This document shows, piece after piece, positions 1 to 11,782 of a DNA stretch of 64,000 bases. Position 1 is the stretch's first letter. Each line of letters begins with the position of its first letter. The stretch is from Ensifer adhaerens (GTDB taxonomy: Bacteria; Pseudomonadota; Alphaproteobacteria; Rhizobiales; Rhizobiaceae), in NCBI RefSeq assembly GCF_002007205.1, contig NZ_LAZS01000012.1, positions 186,001-250,000 on the forward strand, written 5' to 3'. Made by a program: the position numbers and the translations under genes. The notes below the pieces were generated by a model. The model worked only from the letters and a program-made list of their open reading frames with translations. It searched no databases and was not told the origin of the DNA.

Positions 1-42
1 CGTCCCTTCGTGGGCGCTTTCGGGCAACGCCCTCGCCAAAAC

Positions 43-60
43 AATTTTAAGCTTGAAATT
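43..60. promoter_or_regulatory. Near-perfect 18-bp palindrome upstream of the aromatic-degradation operon
   Basis: The sequence AATTTTAAGCTTGAAATT is an inverted repeat centred on AAGCTT with one mismatched pair. It lies about 100 bp before the first gene of the cluster. Its size and position fit an operator for a dimeric repressor such as a MarR- or TetR-type regulator, which commonly control CoA-dependent aromatic pathways. No such regulator is visible in the window, so the assignment is inference. I see no convincing sigma-70 promoter in the 158 bp before the first gene. Confidence 0.35.
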
Positions 61-158
61 TCTCGGAATCGAGTCCACCCTGCGTTCAGCAGTCCAGGAT
101 GGCGGCCAACGGCATCAGGGCGGCGACACGCGCAGCCGGAGCTCGGGAGGAGAACCAT

Positions 159-2476
<2,318 letters not shown>

Positions 2477-2480
<4 letters not shown>

Positions 2481-3253
2481 GCAAGAGACACGCCCTCGTC
2501 ACCGGCGCCGGCAGCGGTATCGGCAGGGCGATCGCAATCGCGCTCGCTGCCGACGGCCATATCGTCAGTCTCGCGGGCCGCCGCGCAGCACCGCTCGAAG
2601 CCGTGCGCGACGAAATCGTTGCTTCCGGCGGACAGGCCCTTGTCCGTGACGGCTTCGACGTGACCGATCCCGAGGCAGTCAATCGCGGCATTTCGGGCGC
2701 GATCGCTGAAGCCGGTGAGATCGCCGTTCTCGTCAACTGCGCCGGGGAGGCGCCTTCGGCACCGTTCGAAAAGACCGACTTTGCGCTCTGGCAGCGGGTG
2801 CTCTCCATCAATCTGACGGGCGTCTATCTGGTGACGCAGGCAGCGCTTGCCTCGGTGCGCCGCGCCGGCAACGGCCGGGTCGTCAATGTCGCGAGCACCG
2901 CCGGCCTGACCGGCTATGCCTATGTTTCCGCCTATTGCGCCTCCAAGCACGGCGTCGTCGGCCTGACGCGGGCGCTGGCGCTCGAGCTTGCCCGCACCGA
3001 CGTCACCGTCAACGCCGTCTGCCCCGGCTTCACCGACACGCCGCTGATCGACGGCGCGCTCGATACGATCAGCGAAAAGACCGGCCGCTCGCGCGAGGAA
3101 GCGCGCGCCAGCCTTGCACGCTCCAATCCGCAAGGGCGCCTGGTGACGCCCGACGAGGTTGCCCACACGGTCTGCTGGCTGGTGTCGGAAAGAGCGACCG
3201 CGATCACCGGTCAGGCCGTTGCCGTCGCCGGCGGCGAAGTTCTCGGAGGATAG
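2477..3253 (+). CDS. Short-chain dehydrogenase/reductase (SDR)
   Basis: This 258-aa classical SDR has the cofactor motif TGAGSGIG at residues 10-17, the NCAG-type motif (LVNCAGEAP) and a catalytic Tyr/Lys pair (SAYCASKHG), with an upstream catalytic Ser in VASTAG. Such enzymes oxidise or reduce a hydroxyl/ketone with NAD(P). Its ATG overlaps the stop of the monooxygenase gene (ATGA), so the two are translationally coupled. In this pathway it probably reduces or oxidises the ring hydroxy/oxo intermediate made by the fused flavoenzyme. The exact step is inference. Confidence 0.85.
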
Positions 3254-3255
3254 AG

Positions 3256-4098
3256 ATGACGAACCCGATGCAGGCCAAGAAGCGTCCCTTCAAAGACCAT
3301 AAGGCCAAGCACTTTCTGTTCGAAACGGACGCCGACGGCCGGGTCGCCACGATCACGCTCAATCGTCCGGAAAAGAAGAACCCGCTGACCTTCGAGAGCT
3401 ACGAGGAGCTTTGCGATCTTTTCCGGTCGCTTGCCCGCGCCAGCGACGTGCGTGTCGTGGTGCTGACCGGCGCCAACGACAACTTTTCCTCCGGCGGCGA
3501 CGTCTTCGAGATCATCGAGCCGCTGACGCGCATGTCGATGCCGGACCTCCTGGATTTCACCCGCATGACCGGTGAACTGGTGCGCCAGATCCGCGCCTGC
3601 CCGCAGCCCGTCATCGCATCGGTCGACGGCATCTGCGCTGGCGCCGGCGCGATCCTGGCGATGGCCTCGGACTTCCGCGTGGCGACGCCGGAGGCAAAGA
3701 CCGCCTTTCTCTTCACCCGCGTCGGGCTGGCGGGTGCCGACATGGGCGCCTGCGGTATCCTTCCCCGCATCATCGGCCAGGGCCGCGCCGCCGAACTGCT
3801 CTTCACCGGCCGCGTCATGACCGCGACGGAGGGCCATGCCTGGGGCTTCTATAACGCCCTGCACGAGCGTGCGTCGCTGCTTGCCGAAGCACAGACGTTC
3901 GCACGCTCGATTGCCGACGGACCTTGGTTCGCCCATGCGATGACGAAGAAGATGCTGGACCAGGAATGGGCGATGGGCATCGATCAGTTGATCGAGTCGG
4001 AAGCCCAGGCCCAGGCGATCTGCATGGCGACCGGCGACTTCCGTCGCGCCTTCGAGGCGTTTGCCGCCAAGGCAAAGCCGGAATTCAAAGGGAACTGA
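3256..4098 (+). CDS. Enoyl-CoA hydratase/isomerase (crotonase) family protein
   Basis: The 280-aa protein has the crotonase fold: an oxyanion-hole segment [10 protein letters not shown] and the second signature [20 protein letters not shown]. It carries an N-terminal extension of about 25 residues. The ATG at 3256 follows CGGAGGATAG, a strong ribosome site, two bases after the SDR stop. In the usual hydratase active site the glutamates sit near [11 protein letters not shown]; here that segment differs from the standard GL.PG.GGT pattern. The enzyme may therefore be a ring hydrolase or isomerase acting on an alicyclic acyl-CoA rather than a plain fatty-acid hydratase. That specialisation is inference from sequence and context. 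Confidence 0.82.
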   Translation: MTNPMQAKKRPFKDHKAKHFLFETDADGRVATITLNRPEKKNPLTFESYEELCDLFRSLARASDVRVVVLTGANDNFSSGGDVFEIIEPLTRMSMPDLLDFTRMTGELVRQIRACPQPVIASVDGICAGAGAILAMASDFRVATPEAKTAFLFTRVGLAGADMGACGILPRIIGQGRAAELLFTGRVMTATEGHAWGFYNALHERASLLAEAQTFARSIADGPWFAHAMTKKMLDQEWAMGIDQLIESEAQAQAICMATGDFRRAFEAFAAKAKPEFKGN

Positions 4099-4101
4099 GC
4101 A

Positions 4102-5298
4102 ATGAGTTCCCACAACCAGGCTTCCGGCTCACCGACCCGCGACCATCTCGACTGGCCGTTTTTCGGCGACAGCCACCGTGCACTCGCCGTGGAGCTGGAC
4201 GCATTCGTCGCCCGTGGTGGCCTCGGAGACATCGATCACGCTGATGTCGACGCCGCGTGCAGAGAGCTGGTCGCAGCGCTCGGCGCCGCAGGCGTGCTTC
4301 GCCATTGCGTGCCGAAGACCTTCGGCGGTGCAAACGAAGAGATCGACAGCCGCGCACTCTGCCTCATCCGCGAGACCCTCGCCTATACCGACGGCCTTGC
4401 CGACTTCGCCTTCGCGATGCAGGGGCTCGGCACCGGCGCGATCAGCCTTTCCGGTTCCGAGGCGTTAAAGCAGGCCATCTTGCCCAAAGTCGCCCGTGGC
4501 GAATGGATCTCCGCCTTTGCCCTTTCCGAACCGGAAGCGGGCTCGGATGTCGCGGCGATGGCCTGTGCCGCCCGGCGCGACGGCGATCACTTCGTTCTCG
4601 ATGGCGAGAAGACCTGGATCTCGAACGGCGGTATTGCGGATGTCTACACCGTCTTTGCCCGCACCGGCGAGGCACCAGGCACCCGCGGCATCTCCGCCTT
4701 CGTCGTCTTTGCCGATACGCCGGGCTTCACGATTGCCGAGCGCATCGAGACAATCGCGCCGCATCCGCTTGCCCGGCTTGCCTTCGACAATTGCCGCATC
4801 CCGGCGTCGCAGCTTCTTGGGTCTCCCGGCGAAGGCTTCAAGATCGCCATGCGCACGCTCGACATCTTCCGCCCGTCCGTGGCGGCCGCCGCGATCGGCT
4901 TTGCCCGGCGCGCTCTGGATGAAGCGGTCTCTCATGCAAAGAATCGCAGGATGTTCGGTGCGACCCTTTCGGACCTGCCGACGGCACAAAGCACGCTCGG
5001 CGAAATGGCGACCGCGATCGACGCCGCCGCACTCCTGACCTGCCGCACGGCGTGGCAGCGCGATGTGCAGAAGCGGCCGACGACGCGGGAAGCGGCAATG
5101 GCCAAGATGACGGCGACCGAGAATGCGCAATGGGTGATCGACCAGGCGCTGCAGCTCTTTGGTGGCCGCGGCGTACGCGTCGGCGAAATCACCGAGCGGC
5201 TCTATCGCGAAATCCGGGCCCTCAGGATCTACGAGGGCGCGACCGAGGTTCAAAAACTCATCATCGGCCGCGAGCTGATGAAGGGCACGGGACGATAA
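4102..5298 (+). CDS. Acyl-CoA dehydrogenase
   Basis: This 398-aa flavoenzyme shows the acyl-CoA dehydrogenase signatures [11 protein letters not shown] and [10 protein letters not shown] in the middle domain and an [18 protein letters not shown]-terminal segment, which is the usual catalytic Glu/FAD-binding area. It removes two hydrogens alpha-beta to an acyl-CoA thioester and passes electrons to ETF. It starts three bases after the crotonase stop. It is one of two acyl-CoA dehydrogenases in the operon, consistent with beta-oxidation of a ring-opened or alicyclic intermediate. It has many more substitutions relative to the standard family than the next gene. Substrate not determinable here. 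Confidence 0.88.
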   Translation: MSSHNQASGSPTRDHLDWPFFGDSHRALAVELDAFVARGGLGDIDHADVDAACRELVAALGAAGVLRHCVPKTFGGANEEIDSRALCLIRETLAYTDGLADFAFAMQGLGTGAISLSGSEALKQAILPKVARGEWISAFALSEPEAGSDVAAMACAARRDGDHFVLDGEKTWISNGGIADVYTVFARTGEAPGTRGISAFVVFADTPGFTIAERIETIAPHPLARLAFDNCRIPASQLLGSPGEGFKIAMRTLDIFRPSVAAAAIGFARRALDEAVSHAKNRRMFGATLSDLPTAQSTLGEMATAIDAAALLTCRTAWQRDVQKRPTTREAAMAKMTATENAQWVIDQALQLFGGRGVRVGEITERLYREIRALRIYEGATEVQKLIIGRELMKGTGR

Positions 5299-5306
5299 CG
5301 AGGGGT

Positions 5307-6503
5307 ATGTCGAACATGCATGGTTCGAAGGCGTCATTCGACTGGCAGGATCCGTTCAACCTGGATGGGCAGTTGAGCGAAGAAGAACGCATGGTGCGGC
5401 GCACTGCGCAAAGCTATGCCGAAGACCGGCTGGCGCCTCGCGTGCAGGAGGCCTTCCGTCACGAAAAGACCGATCCGTCGATCTTCGCCGAGATGGGCGA
5501 ACTTGGCCTGCTCGGTCCGATGGTGTCGGAGGAATACGGGGGCGCCGGCCTCAACTACGTTTCCTACGGCCTGATCGCCCGCGAGGTCGAACGCATCGAC
5601 AGCGGCTACCGCTCGATGATGAGCGTGCAGTCTTCGCTCGTCATCGTGCCGATCTATACCTTCGGCAGTGAAGCGCAGAAGCGCAAATACCTGCCAGGAC
5701 TGATTGCCGGCACCAAGATCGGCTGCTTTGGCCTGACCGAGCCAGACCATGGTTCCGATCCCGGATCGATGATCACCAAGGCCGCCAAGGTCGATGGCGG
5801 CTATCTGCTTTCCGGCTCCAAGACCTGGATCTCCAATGCGCCGATCGCCGACGTCTTCGTCGTCTGGGCAAAGACATCGGACGGTCTGATCCGCGGCTTT
5901 ATCCTCGAGAAGGGCTGGAAGGGGCTCAGCGCCCCGGCAATCCACGGCAAGGTGGGCTTGAGGGCCTCGATCACCGGCCAGATCGTCATGGACGAGGTCT
6001 TCGTTCCGGACGAAAACATGCTGCCTGAGGTCACCGGACTGAAGGGTCCCTTCACCTGCCTCAACTCGGCGCGCTTCGGTATCGCCTGGGGCGCGCTCGG
6101 TGCAGCCGAGTCCTGCTACGAGACCGCGCGGCAATACGTCATCGACCGCAAGCAGTTCGGCCGGCCGCTTGCCGCCAACCAGCTGATCCAGAAGAAGCTG
6201 GCGGACATGGCGACGGAAATCGCGCTTGGTCTCCAGGGGTGCTTGCGCCTCGGGCGCATGAAGGACGAAGGCAACCCGCCGGTCGAGCTGACCTCGATCC
6301 TCAAGCGCAATTCCTGCGGCAAGGCGCTGGAAATCGCGAGAACCGCCCGCGACATGCTCGGCGGCAATGGGATTTCAGACGAGTTCCCGGTCGCCCGTCA
6401 TCTCGTCAACCTCGAGGTCGTCAACACCTATGAGGGCACGCACGACATCCATGCGCTGATCCTCGGCCGTGCCATCACCGGCATCGCCGCCTTCGCGAAC
6501 TGA
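5307..6503 (+). CDS. Glutaryl-CoA dehydrogenase-like acyl-CoA dehydrogenase
   Basis: The 398-aa product is close to glutaryl-CoA dehydrogenases: N-terminal [17 protein letters not shown], central [45 protein letters not shown] and C-terminal [19 protein letters not shown] with the catalytic Glu in YEG. These enzymes convert glutaryl-CoA to crotonyl-CoA by oxidation and decarboxylation. Start chosen at the ATG at 5307, nine bases after the previous stop, with AGGGG just upstream. Glutaryl-CoA or a substituted form would be a reasonable late intermediate after ring opening of a CoA-activated C7 aromatic acid, linking this operon to central metabolism. That placement is inference. Confidence 0.85.
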   Translation: MSNMHGSKASFDWQDPFNLDGQLSEEERMVRRTAQSYAEDRLAPRVQEAFRHEKTDPSIFAEMGELGLLGPMVSEEYGGAGLNYVSYGLIAREVERIDSGYRSMMSVQSSLVIVPIYTFGSEAQKRKYLPGLIAGTKIGCFGLTEPDHGSDPGSMITKAAKVDGGYLLSGSKTWISNAPIADVFVVWAKTSDGLIRGFILEKGWKGLSAPAIHGKVGLRASITGQIVMDEVFVPDENMLPEVTGLKGPFTCLNSARFGIAWGALGAAESCYETARQYVIDRKQFGRPLAANQLIQKKLADMATEIALGLQGCLRLGRMKDEGNPPVELTSILKRNSCGKALEIARTARDMLGGNGISDEFPVARHLVNLEVVNTYEGTHDIHALILGRAITGIAAFAN

Positions 6504-6515
6504 GGTCCGGCACCG

Positions 6516-6944
6516 ATGTTCAGGACCAGAAGGCCGCTGCGTTTCGGGGACTGCGACCCCTCGGGGATCGCCTATTTCCCCTCCTACCTCAACATCCTCG
6601 TCGGGGTGACGGAGGACTTCTTCGCCTCGCTCGGCTTTCCCTGGAAGACCATGAACGACGAGCGGCGGATCGGCGTGCCGACGGTGCGCCTCGATCTCAC
6701 CTTCTCTCGTCCGGGCTTTCAGGGCGACGAACTCGATTTCGCGCTCAAGGTCGTGGGCATCGGCCGCTCATCGCTCGACATGGAGCATACGGTCTCGGCC
6801 AGAGGCACAGTGCTCTGGACCGCGAAACAAAGGGTCGTTGCCACCTCGCTTGACACGCACGCTTCTTCTGCCTGGCCGGACGATATCCGCCTCGCGCTGA
6901 CACAACATCTGGAGACCACCGATGCACACCATCCTGCAACCTGA
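6516..6944 (+). CDS. Hot-dog fold acyl-CoA thioesterase (4-hydroxybenzoyl-CoA thioesterase type)
   Basis: The 142-aa protein begins RRPLRFGDCDPSGIAYFPSY, the signature of 4-hydroxybenzoyl-CoA thioesterases, in which the Asp of the D-P-x-G-I segment is catalytic. Length is normal for the family. The enzyme hydrolyses acyl-CoA thioesters. In this cluster it may act as a safety valve that frees CoA from dead-end aromatic or alicyclic thioesters. The 3' end overlaps the next gene by 23 bases. Confidence 0.83.
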   Translation: MFRTRRPLRFGDCDPSGIAYFPSYLNILVGVTEDFFASLGFPWKTMNDERRIGVPTVRLDLTFSRPGFQGDELDFALKVVGIGRSSLDMEHTVSARGTVLWTAKQRVVATSLDTHASSAWPDDIRLALTQHLETTDAHHPAT

Positions 6945-7317
6945 AGGCTGGGCGAAGCCCATCGGCTACGCCAACGGCGTCTCGGCCAAGGGCCGCACCG
7001 TTTACGTCGGTGGCCAGATCGGCTGGAATGCACAGTCAGAATTCGAGACCGACGATTTCGTCGAGCAGGTGCGCCAGACCCTGAAGAACGTCGTCGCAGT
7101 GCTTGCGGCCGGCGGTGCTGCGCCGCAGCACATCACCACGATGACCTGGTATTTCACCGACAAGCAGGAATATGTCGGCAATCTGCGCGGCATCGGCCAG
7201 GCCTACCGTGAGATCATCGGCAGGCACTTTCCGGCGATGGCGGCCATGCAGGTGGTCTCGCTTGTCGAAGACCGCGCCAAGATCGAAATCCAGGCCACCG
7301 CCGTCATCCCCGATTGA
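6922..7317 (+). CDS. RidA/YjgF-family protein, probable enamine/imine deaminase
   Basis: This 131-aa RidA-family member has the typical GGQIGWNAQSEF and TMTWYFTDKQEYVGN segments. Known RidA proteins hydrolyse reactive enamines and imines to ketones and ammonia. In a 2-aminobenzoate pathway the reduced ring product carries an enamine nitrogen, so a dedicated RidA paralogue could release the amino group. This is an inference from context and fits better than general housekeeping. The start at 6922 lies inside the thioesterase gene and is preceded by GGAGACC. Confidence 0.8.
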   Translation: MHTILQPEGWAKPIGYANGVSAKGRTVYVGGQIGWNAQSEFETDDFVEQVRQTLKNVVAVLAAGGAAPQHITTMTWYFTDKQEYVGNLRGIGQAYREIIGRHFPAMAAMQVVSLVEDRAKIEIQATAVIPD

Positions 7318-7328
7318 GGCTTGCCGAC

Positions 7329-9311
7329 ATGGCCGAGATCCGATTTTCCGAGAGCGTTTTCGCCCGGCTTCAGGGTGGTGTTCTGGTCGTCACCATCGAC
7401 AATCCGCCCGTCAACGCCCTCTCCGCGCACGTCCGCTCCGGTTTGATGATGGCGCTCGACCATGCTGGGGAGCATCCGGAAATAGCCGGCCTCGTGATTA
7501 CAGGCGCCGGCAACACCTTCATCGGCGGAGCGGATATCAGGGAATTTGGCAAACCAGCGGTCGAACCGATGCTTCCTGAGGTGATCGAGCGCATCGAGAC
7601 CTTCAACAAGCCCGTCATCTCCGCCGTCAACGGCGCCGCCCTCGGCGGCGGCTGCGAGCTGTCGCTTGCCTGCCACGGCCGCATCGCCGGCGAAAAGGCG
7701 TCGTTCGGATTGCCCGAGGTGAAGCTCGGTCTCGTGCCCGGGGCCGGCGGAACACAGCGCCTGCCGCGCCTCATCGGCATAGTCGCGGCCATCGACCTCA
7801 TCGGCACCGGCCGTGCCGTCAAGGCCGGCGAGGCGGTGACGCTTGGCCTTGCCGACGCCATTGCGGCCGATGCCGTTGCTGTCGCCACAACGCTCGCGCA
7901 CGAAAGCGCCGGAAAGCCGCTCCGCCGCACTGGCGCGATGGCGGTTCCGCCGGCGGACGGCTCCGAGATGAACGCGGCGGAGGCACGGGTTCTTGCGAAA
8001 GCCCGTGGCCAAACCGCGCCCGCCGAGGCCGTTCGCCTCGTCAAGGCAGCAGGGCAACTCGACCTGAAACAGGGGCTGGCGGAGGAACGCTCCACCTTCC
8101 TGCGGCTGCGCGGTTCCACCGAATCAGCCGCCCTCAGGCATGTCTTCTTCGCCGAGCGCGCCGCCGGCAAGGTCGACGGGATCGACCGGGTTTCACCACG
8201 GCCGATCGACACCATCGGGGTGGTCGGGGCCGGGCTGATGGGATCCGGCATCGCCGTCTCCGCCCTCGTCAACGGCTACCGCGTCATCGCGCTGGAGCAG
8301 ACGGAGGAAGCGGCCGCGAGCGGCAGGGCGCGCATAACCGAAACGCTCGACAAGACCGTTCGCGCCGGACGCCTCAGCGCTGAGGCAAGAGACGATTGCC
8401 TCGCCCGTTTGCTGACGACGGCGCAAGCCACCGACCTCTCCGCTGCCGATCTCGTGATCGAAGCTGTGTTCGACGACATCAAGGTCAAGTCGGAACTGTT
8501 TCAGCGTCTCGACGGGATCGTCGCTCCCGGCGCTATTCTCGCGACCAACACGAGCTATCTCGATCCCGATGCGATTGCTGCGGCGACGGTCGATCCAACT
8601 AGGGTGATCGGCCTGCACTTCTTCTCGCCCGCCAATGTCATGCGGCTCGTCGAAGTCGTCGATTGCGCCAGGACGGCGCCCGACGTGCTGGCGACCGCAC
8701 TCGCCTTCGTCAAACGGCTCGGCAAGCTGCCTGTCGTGTCAGGCGTCACCGAAGGGTTCATCGGCAACCGCATCTTCTCGGCCTATCGCCGCGAGGCGGA
8801 GTTCATGCTGGAGGATGGGGCACTGCCGCACGAGATCGATGCCGCCCTCGAAGCCTATGGCTTCCCGATGGGGATCTTTGCCGTCAACGACATGGCCGGG
8901 CTCGAGATCGCCTGGGCGCGGCGCAAGCGACAGGCGGCGACCCGTGACCCCGCGGCTCGATATGTCGGGATCGCCGACAGGCTCTGCGAGGCGGGCCGGC
9001 TCGGCCGCAAGAGCGGGCGCGGCTGGTACGCGTACCCCAATGGCGAGCGCACCGTCGATCCGGATGTGACGACGCTGATAGAAATAGCGCGTGCTGCCAA
9101 AAGCATTACGCCGCGCACCTTCCCTGCCGCGGAAATCATGAGCCGGCTTCTGAACGCCATGCGCGACGAGGGCAACGCGCTGCTGGCCGAGGGCATTGCC
9201 GCACGCGCCAGTGACATCGATCTGGTGATGATCAACGGCTACGGCTTCCCGGCCCACAAGGGCGGGCCGATGTTTGCCTCCGAACAAACCGAGGACCAAT
9301 CCCATGGATGA
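7329..9311 (+). CDS. Bifunctional enoyl-CoA hydratase / 3-hydroxyacyl-CoA dehydrogenase
   Basis: The 660-aa protein is a FadJ/PaaH-type fusion. An N-terminal crotonase domain (residues 1 to about 190) has TIDNPPVNALS, GGGCELSLACHGRIA and LGLVPGAGGTQRLPR. A dehydrogenase domain starts near residue 295 with the NAD motif GVVGAGLMGSGIA and contains GLHFFSPANVMRLVEVV, followed by the C-terminal dimerisation domain. It hydrates an enoyl-CoA and oxidises the 3-hydroxy product. The ATG at 7329 is preferred over a TTG at 7314 because GAGG precedes it at proper spacing. The 3' end overlaps the thiolase by eight bases. Confidence 0.92.
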   Translation: MAEIRFSESVFARLQGGVLVVTIDNPPVNALSAHVRSGLMMALDHAGEHPEIAGLVITGAGNTFIGGADIREFGKPAVEPMLPEVIERIETFNKPVISAVNGAALGGGCELSLACHGRIAGEKASFGLPEVKLGLVPGAGGTQRLPRLIGIVAAIDLIGTGRAVKAGEAVTLGLADAIAADAVAVATTLAHESAGKPLRRTGAMAVPPADGSEMNAAEARVLAKARGQTAPAEAVRLVKAAGQLDLKQGLAEERSTFLRLRGSTESAALRHVFFAERAAGKVDGIDRVSPRPIDTIGVVGAGLMGSGIAVSALVNGYRVIALEQTEEAAASGRARITETLDKTVRAGRLSAEARDDCLARLLTTAQATDLSAADLVIEAVFDDIKVKSELFQRLDGIVAPGAILATNTSYLDPDAIAAATVDPTRVIGLHFFSPANVMRLVEVVDCARTAPDVLATALAFVKRLGKLPVVSGVTEGFIGNRIFSAYRREAEFMLEDGALPHEIDAALEAYGFPMGIFAVNDMAGLEIAWARRKRQAATRDPAARYVGIADRLCEAGRLGRKSGRGWYAYPNGERTVDPDVTTLIEIARAAKSITPRTFPAAEIMSRLLNAMRDEGNALLAEGIAARASDIDLVMINGYGFPAHKGGPMFASEQTEDQSHG

Positions 9312-10506
9312 AGCCTATATCGTCGGCGGCCTTCGCACGCCCATCGGTCGCTACGGCGGTGCGCTTTCCAGCGCGCGTGCGGATGACCTCGCCGCCCATG
9401 TGATCCGCGAGGCGCTGGCGCGCGTCGCCTCCATCCCGGCCGAAGCGGTCGACGAGGTTGTGCTCGGTTGCGCCAACCAGGCGGGCGAGGACAACCGCAA
9501 TGTCGCCCGCATGGCCGCCCTGCTTGCCGGACTGCCGGAGACCGTTGCCGGAACGACGATCAACCGCCTTTGCGGCTCCGGGCTCGACGCTGTCGGCTAT
9601 GCCGCCCGCGCGATCCGGCTGGGGGAAGCCGACATCATCGTCGCCGGCGGCGTCGAAAGCATGTCGCGCGCACCTTTCGTCATGCCGAAAGCCGAAGGCC
9701 CGTTCCAGCGCGGTACCGAGATCCACGACACGACGATCGGCTGGCGCTTCGTCAACCCGGTGATGAAAGACCTCTACGGCATCGACTCCATGCCGGAGAC
9801 GGCCGAAAACGTCGCCGCCGGATTTTCCGTCGCGCGCGCCGACCAGGATGCTTTTGCGCTGCGCAGCCAGGCGCGCGCGGCGGCGGCACAGAAAAACGGC
9901 CGCCTCACCCGCGAGATCGCCCCCTACCCTGTCAAGGGACGAAAGGGCGAGACGACATGGGTCGAACAGGACGAGCACCCGCGCGAGACGACGATCGAAA
10001 AGCTTGCCAGCCTGCCGACGCCGTTTCGCGTCAACGGCACGGTGACGGCCGGCAACAGCTCGGGTGTCAACGATGGCGCAGCTGCCCTGATCCTGGCGTC
10101 CCGCCGGGCGGTTGACCGCTACCGCCTAAATCCGCTGGCGCGGGTAGAGGGAATGGCAACGGCGGGTGTCGCGCCACGCATCATGGGGATCGGCCCGGTC
10201 TTCTCCACGCAAAAAATCCTGAACCGCCTTGGTCTCGCCATCGGCGACATCGACCTGATCGAACTGAACGAGGCCTTCGCAGCACAGGCGCTCGCCTGCC
10301 TGCGACAGCTAGGGCTTGCCGACGATGCGCCGCACGTCAATCCCCACGGCGGCGCCATCGCACTCGGGCATCCGCTTGGCATGTCGGGCGCAAGGCTGGC
10401 GCTGACGGCGGCAATGGAGCTTGAGGCCCGGAGCGCCAAGCGCGCGATCGCGACCATGTGCATTGGTGTCGGACAGGGCATCTCAATGCTGCTGACCCGA
10501 CCGTAG
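9304..10506 (+). CDS. Acetyl-CoA acyltransferase (thiolase)
   Basis: The 400-aa protein has the full thiolase set: acylated Cys90 in NRLCGSGLDAV, NPHGGAIALGHPLGMSG with the catalytic His near 356, and Cys386 in CIGVGQG. NHxx-type residues appear as ELNEAFAAQ. Length matches PaaJ/PcaF-type degradative thiolases (about 400 aa). It would release acetyl-CoA at the end of the pathway. GAGGA sits before the ATG at 9304. It is the last gene of the operon. Its stop codon lies only a few bases from the end of homology of an fhaB fragment on the other strand, so its 3' flank has been replaced. Confidence 0.93.
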   Translation: MDEAYIVGGLRTPIGRYGGALSSARADDLAAHVIREALARVASIPAEAVDEVVLGCANQAGEDNRNVARMAALLAGLPETVAGTTINRLCGSGLDAVGYAARAIRLGEADIIVAGGVESMSRAPFVMPKAEGPFQRGTEIHDTTIGWRFVNPVMKDLYGIDSMPETAENVAAGFSVARADQDAFALRSQARAAAAQKNGRLTREIAPYPVKGRKGETTWVEQDEHPRETTIEKLASLPTPFRVNGTVTAGNSSGVNDGAAALILASRRAVDRYRLNPLARVEGMATAGVAPRIMGIGPVFSTQKILNRLGLAIGDIDLIELNEAFAAQALACLRQLGLADDAPHVNPHGGAIALGHPLGMSGARLALTAAMELEARSAKRAIATMCIGVGQGISMLLTRP

Positions 10507-10509
10507 TCG

Positions 10510-11229
10510 CCACTCGATCTTCAGGTCGCCGCCGACGTCGGCCGTTACCGATTTGCCGGTCACGGTCGCGCCCTTGAGGCTGGTGTCGTTGCCGGATTTC
10601 AGCGTGACGTCGCCGGTGCCCGTCACATGGCTGGTGACATGCGCGGTGGCGTTGTCGTTGGACGAGCCTTTGCTGCCGCCCGCAAAGGCCATCAAACCCA
10701 AATTGTCGCTGACCCCGGACGGACCGATGCCGATACTTCCGCCGATGCCGACGCCGGCGCTGACGCCCGAGTTCTTCTGAGACGAACTGCTGGTTGCGAC
10801 CGCGCTCTCAAGGTTGATGTCCTTGCCCGCCTTGAGGGTGATGTCGCCAGCCGTCTCGCTGCCGGACAGATTTGGCAGCCCAAGCGCGTCGCGCCCGGCA
10901 ACAATCTGCGCCCCGGTGCCGTTGATGTTGCCCGACACTGCATCGATGACGACAGACTGCCCTGCCCGCACCGCGGAGACGACCGGAACAGAACTCTCGG
11001 CCTTGCTCGAATTCTTCGAGTAACTGAAGCCGGCGGTCAGGGACGCGGAGAGCCCAACCTCGCCGGTCTTCGATATCTCCGACAGATCCTTCAAGGCCTG
11101 CAGCCCTGCAAAGGCGGCGTTGGCGACCGAATAGGTGCCACTGCCCGAAGCCACCTGCTCCGCGGCTTCGCCGATGCTCTGCCCGGCACTGACGAGGCTG
11201 CTCGACAGCGTCACGCCGGCAAAGAACTA
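10510..11229 (-). pseudogene. fhaB/cdiA internal fragment (remnant 1)
   Basis: On the minus strand, about 240 codons match the large FhaB protein of this window: FAGVTLS...LVSAGQS, FSYSKNSSKAESSVPV, AGQSVVIDAVSGNINGTG and HVTGTGDVTLKSGNDTSLKG. The corresponding stretch of the full fhaB is at about 18.57-19.27 kb. There is no start codon: an in-frame TAG precedes the FFAGVTL segment. Homology stops at DVGGDLKIE, right at the thiolase stop codon. This is a truncated gene fragment, not a functional gene. Its presence shows that fhaB-type DNA once extended here, or was pasted in by recombination. Confidence 0.85.
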
Positions 11230-11307
11230 CCGTTAACCCGTGCTTAGCTTGTAGATCGAAAGGAGACCCTCTCCGCCGGTGCAGGTCGCGGTGCCTTCAG
11301 GTCAGAT

Positions 11308-11562
11308 CTAGAGTGCTATCGGCTTATATGAGAACGCCTTTTCAACTATTTCTTCAGGTGTGAGCTCCGGTCCTTCGGGATAGAAAACGTATTCGGAAAT
11401 AGCCGGGTCGGGGCTGATCTCTGACAATCTTAAGAAAATCGCATCAACTTGCGATTTGGTCAAAGACTCCGAGTTCGAATAGAACTCCGTCAGCAATCGC
11501 AATGCCTCTTGCCTTGGCGTTTCTGTCTCCATCTTTGACTTGTCCGTCGATGCCCCTGACAT
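11308..11562 (-). CDS. Colicin/pyocin nuclease immunity-like small protein (orphan)
   Basis: This is an 84-aa acidic protein, with an alternative start inside at METETPRQ. The central and C-terminal part, EISPDPAISEYVFYPEG then LTPEEIVEKAF, resembles the immunity proteins of E-type DNase colicins and S-type pyocins, whose hallmark is a segment like HPxGSDLIYYP followed by SPxxIV. Those proteins bind and block HNH nuclease domains. No partner nuclease is visible next to it, so it may be an orphan immunity gene that still protects against outside competitors. The assignment rests on motif resemblance only. Base composition is AT-richer than the fhaB fragments around it. Confidence 0.5.
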   Translation of the reverse strand: MSGASTDKSKMETETPRQEALRLLTEFYSNSESLTKSQVDAIFLRLSEISPDPAISEYVFYPEGPELTPEEIVEKAFSYKPIAL

Positions 11563-11782
11563 TGCCGGCCTTGCCCGATGCCCGAATTCGTTAGTATCCT
11601 CTCAAGGAGACGAATACTCATCCGCTAATGGCGGTCGAGTTTGCTTTTTCAAACGTTCCTCATGTCGATGTGTTCGCCAGTCCCGCTCACCCAATCCAGG
11701 AATGCGCAACAACTCGGGCGAAGACAGGGGGCCATGTCACGATAAAATCTAGCTAGGCGGCCGGACAGCGAAGATCCTGGGC

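Noticed and set aside
9274-9303. Upstream TTG start for the thiolase adding ten residues
   Set aside because: The ATG at 9304 has GAGGA at good spacing and begins directly with the conserved thiolase N-terminus; the extension overlaps more of the previous gene without homology.
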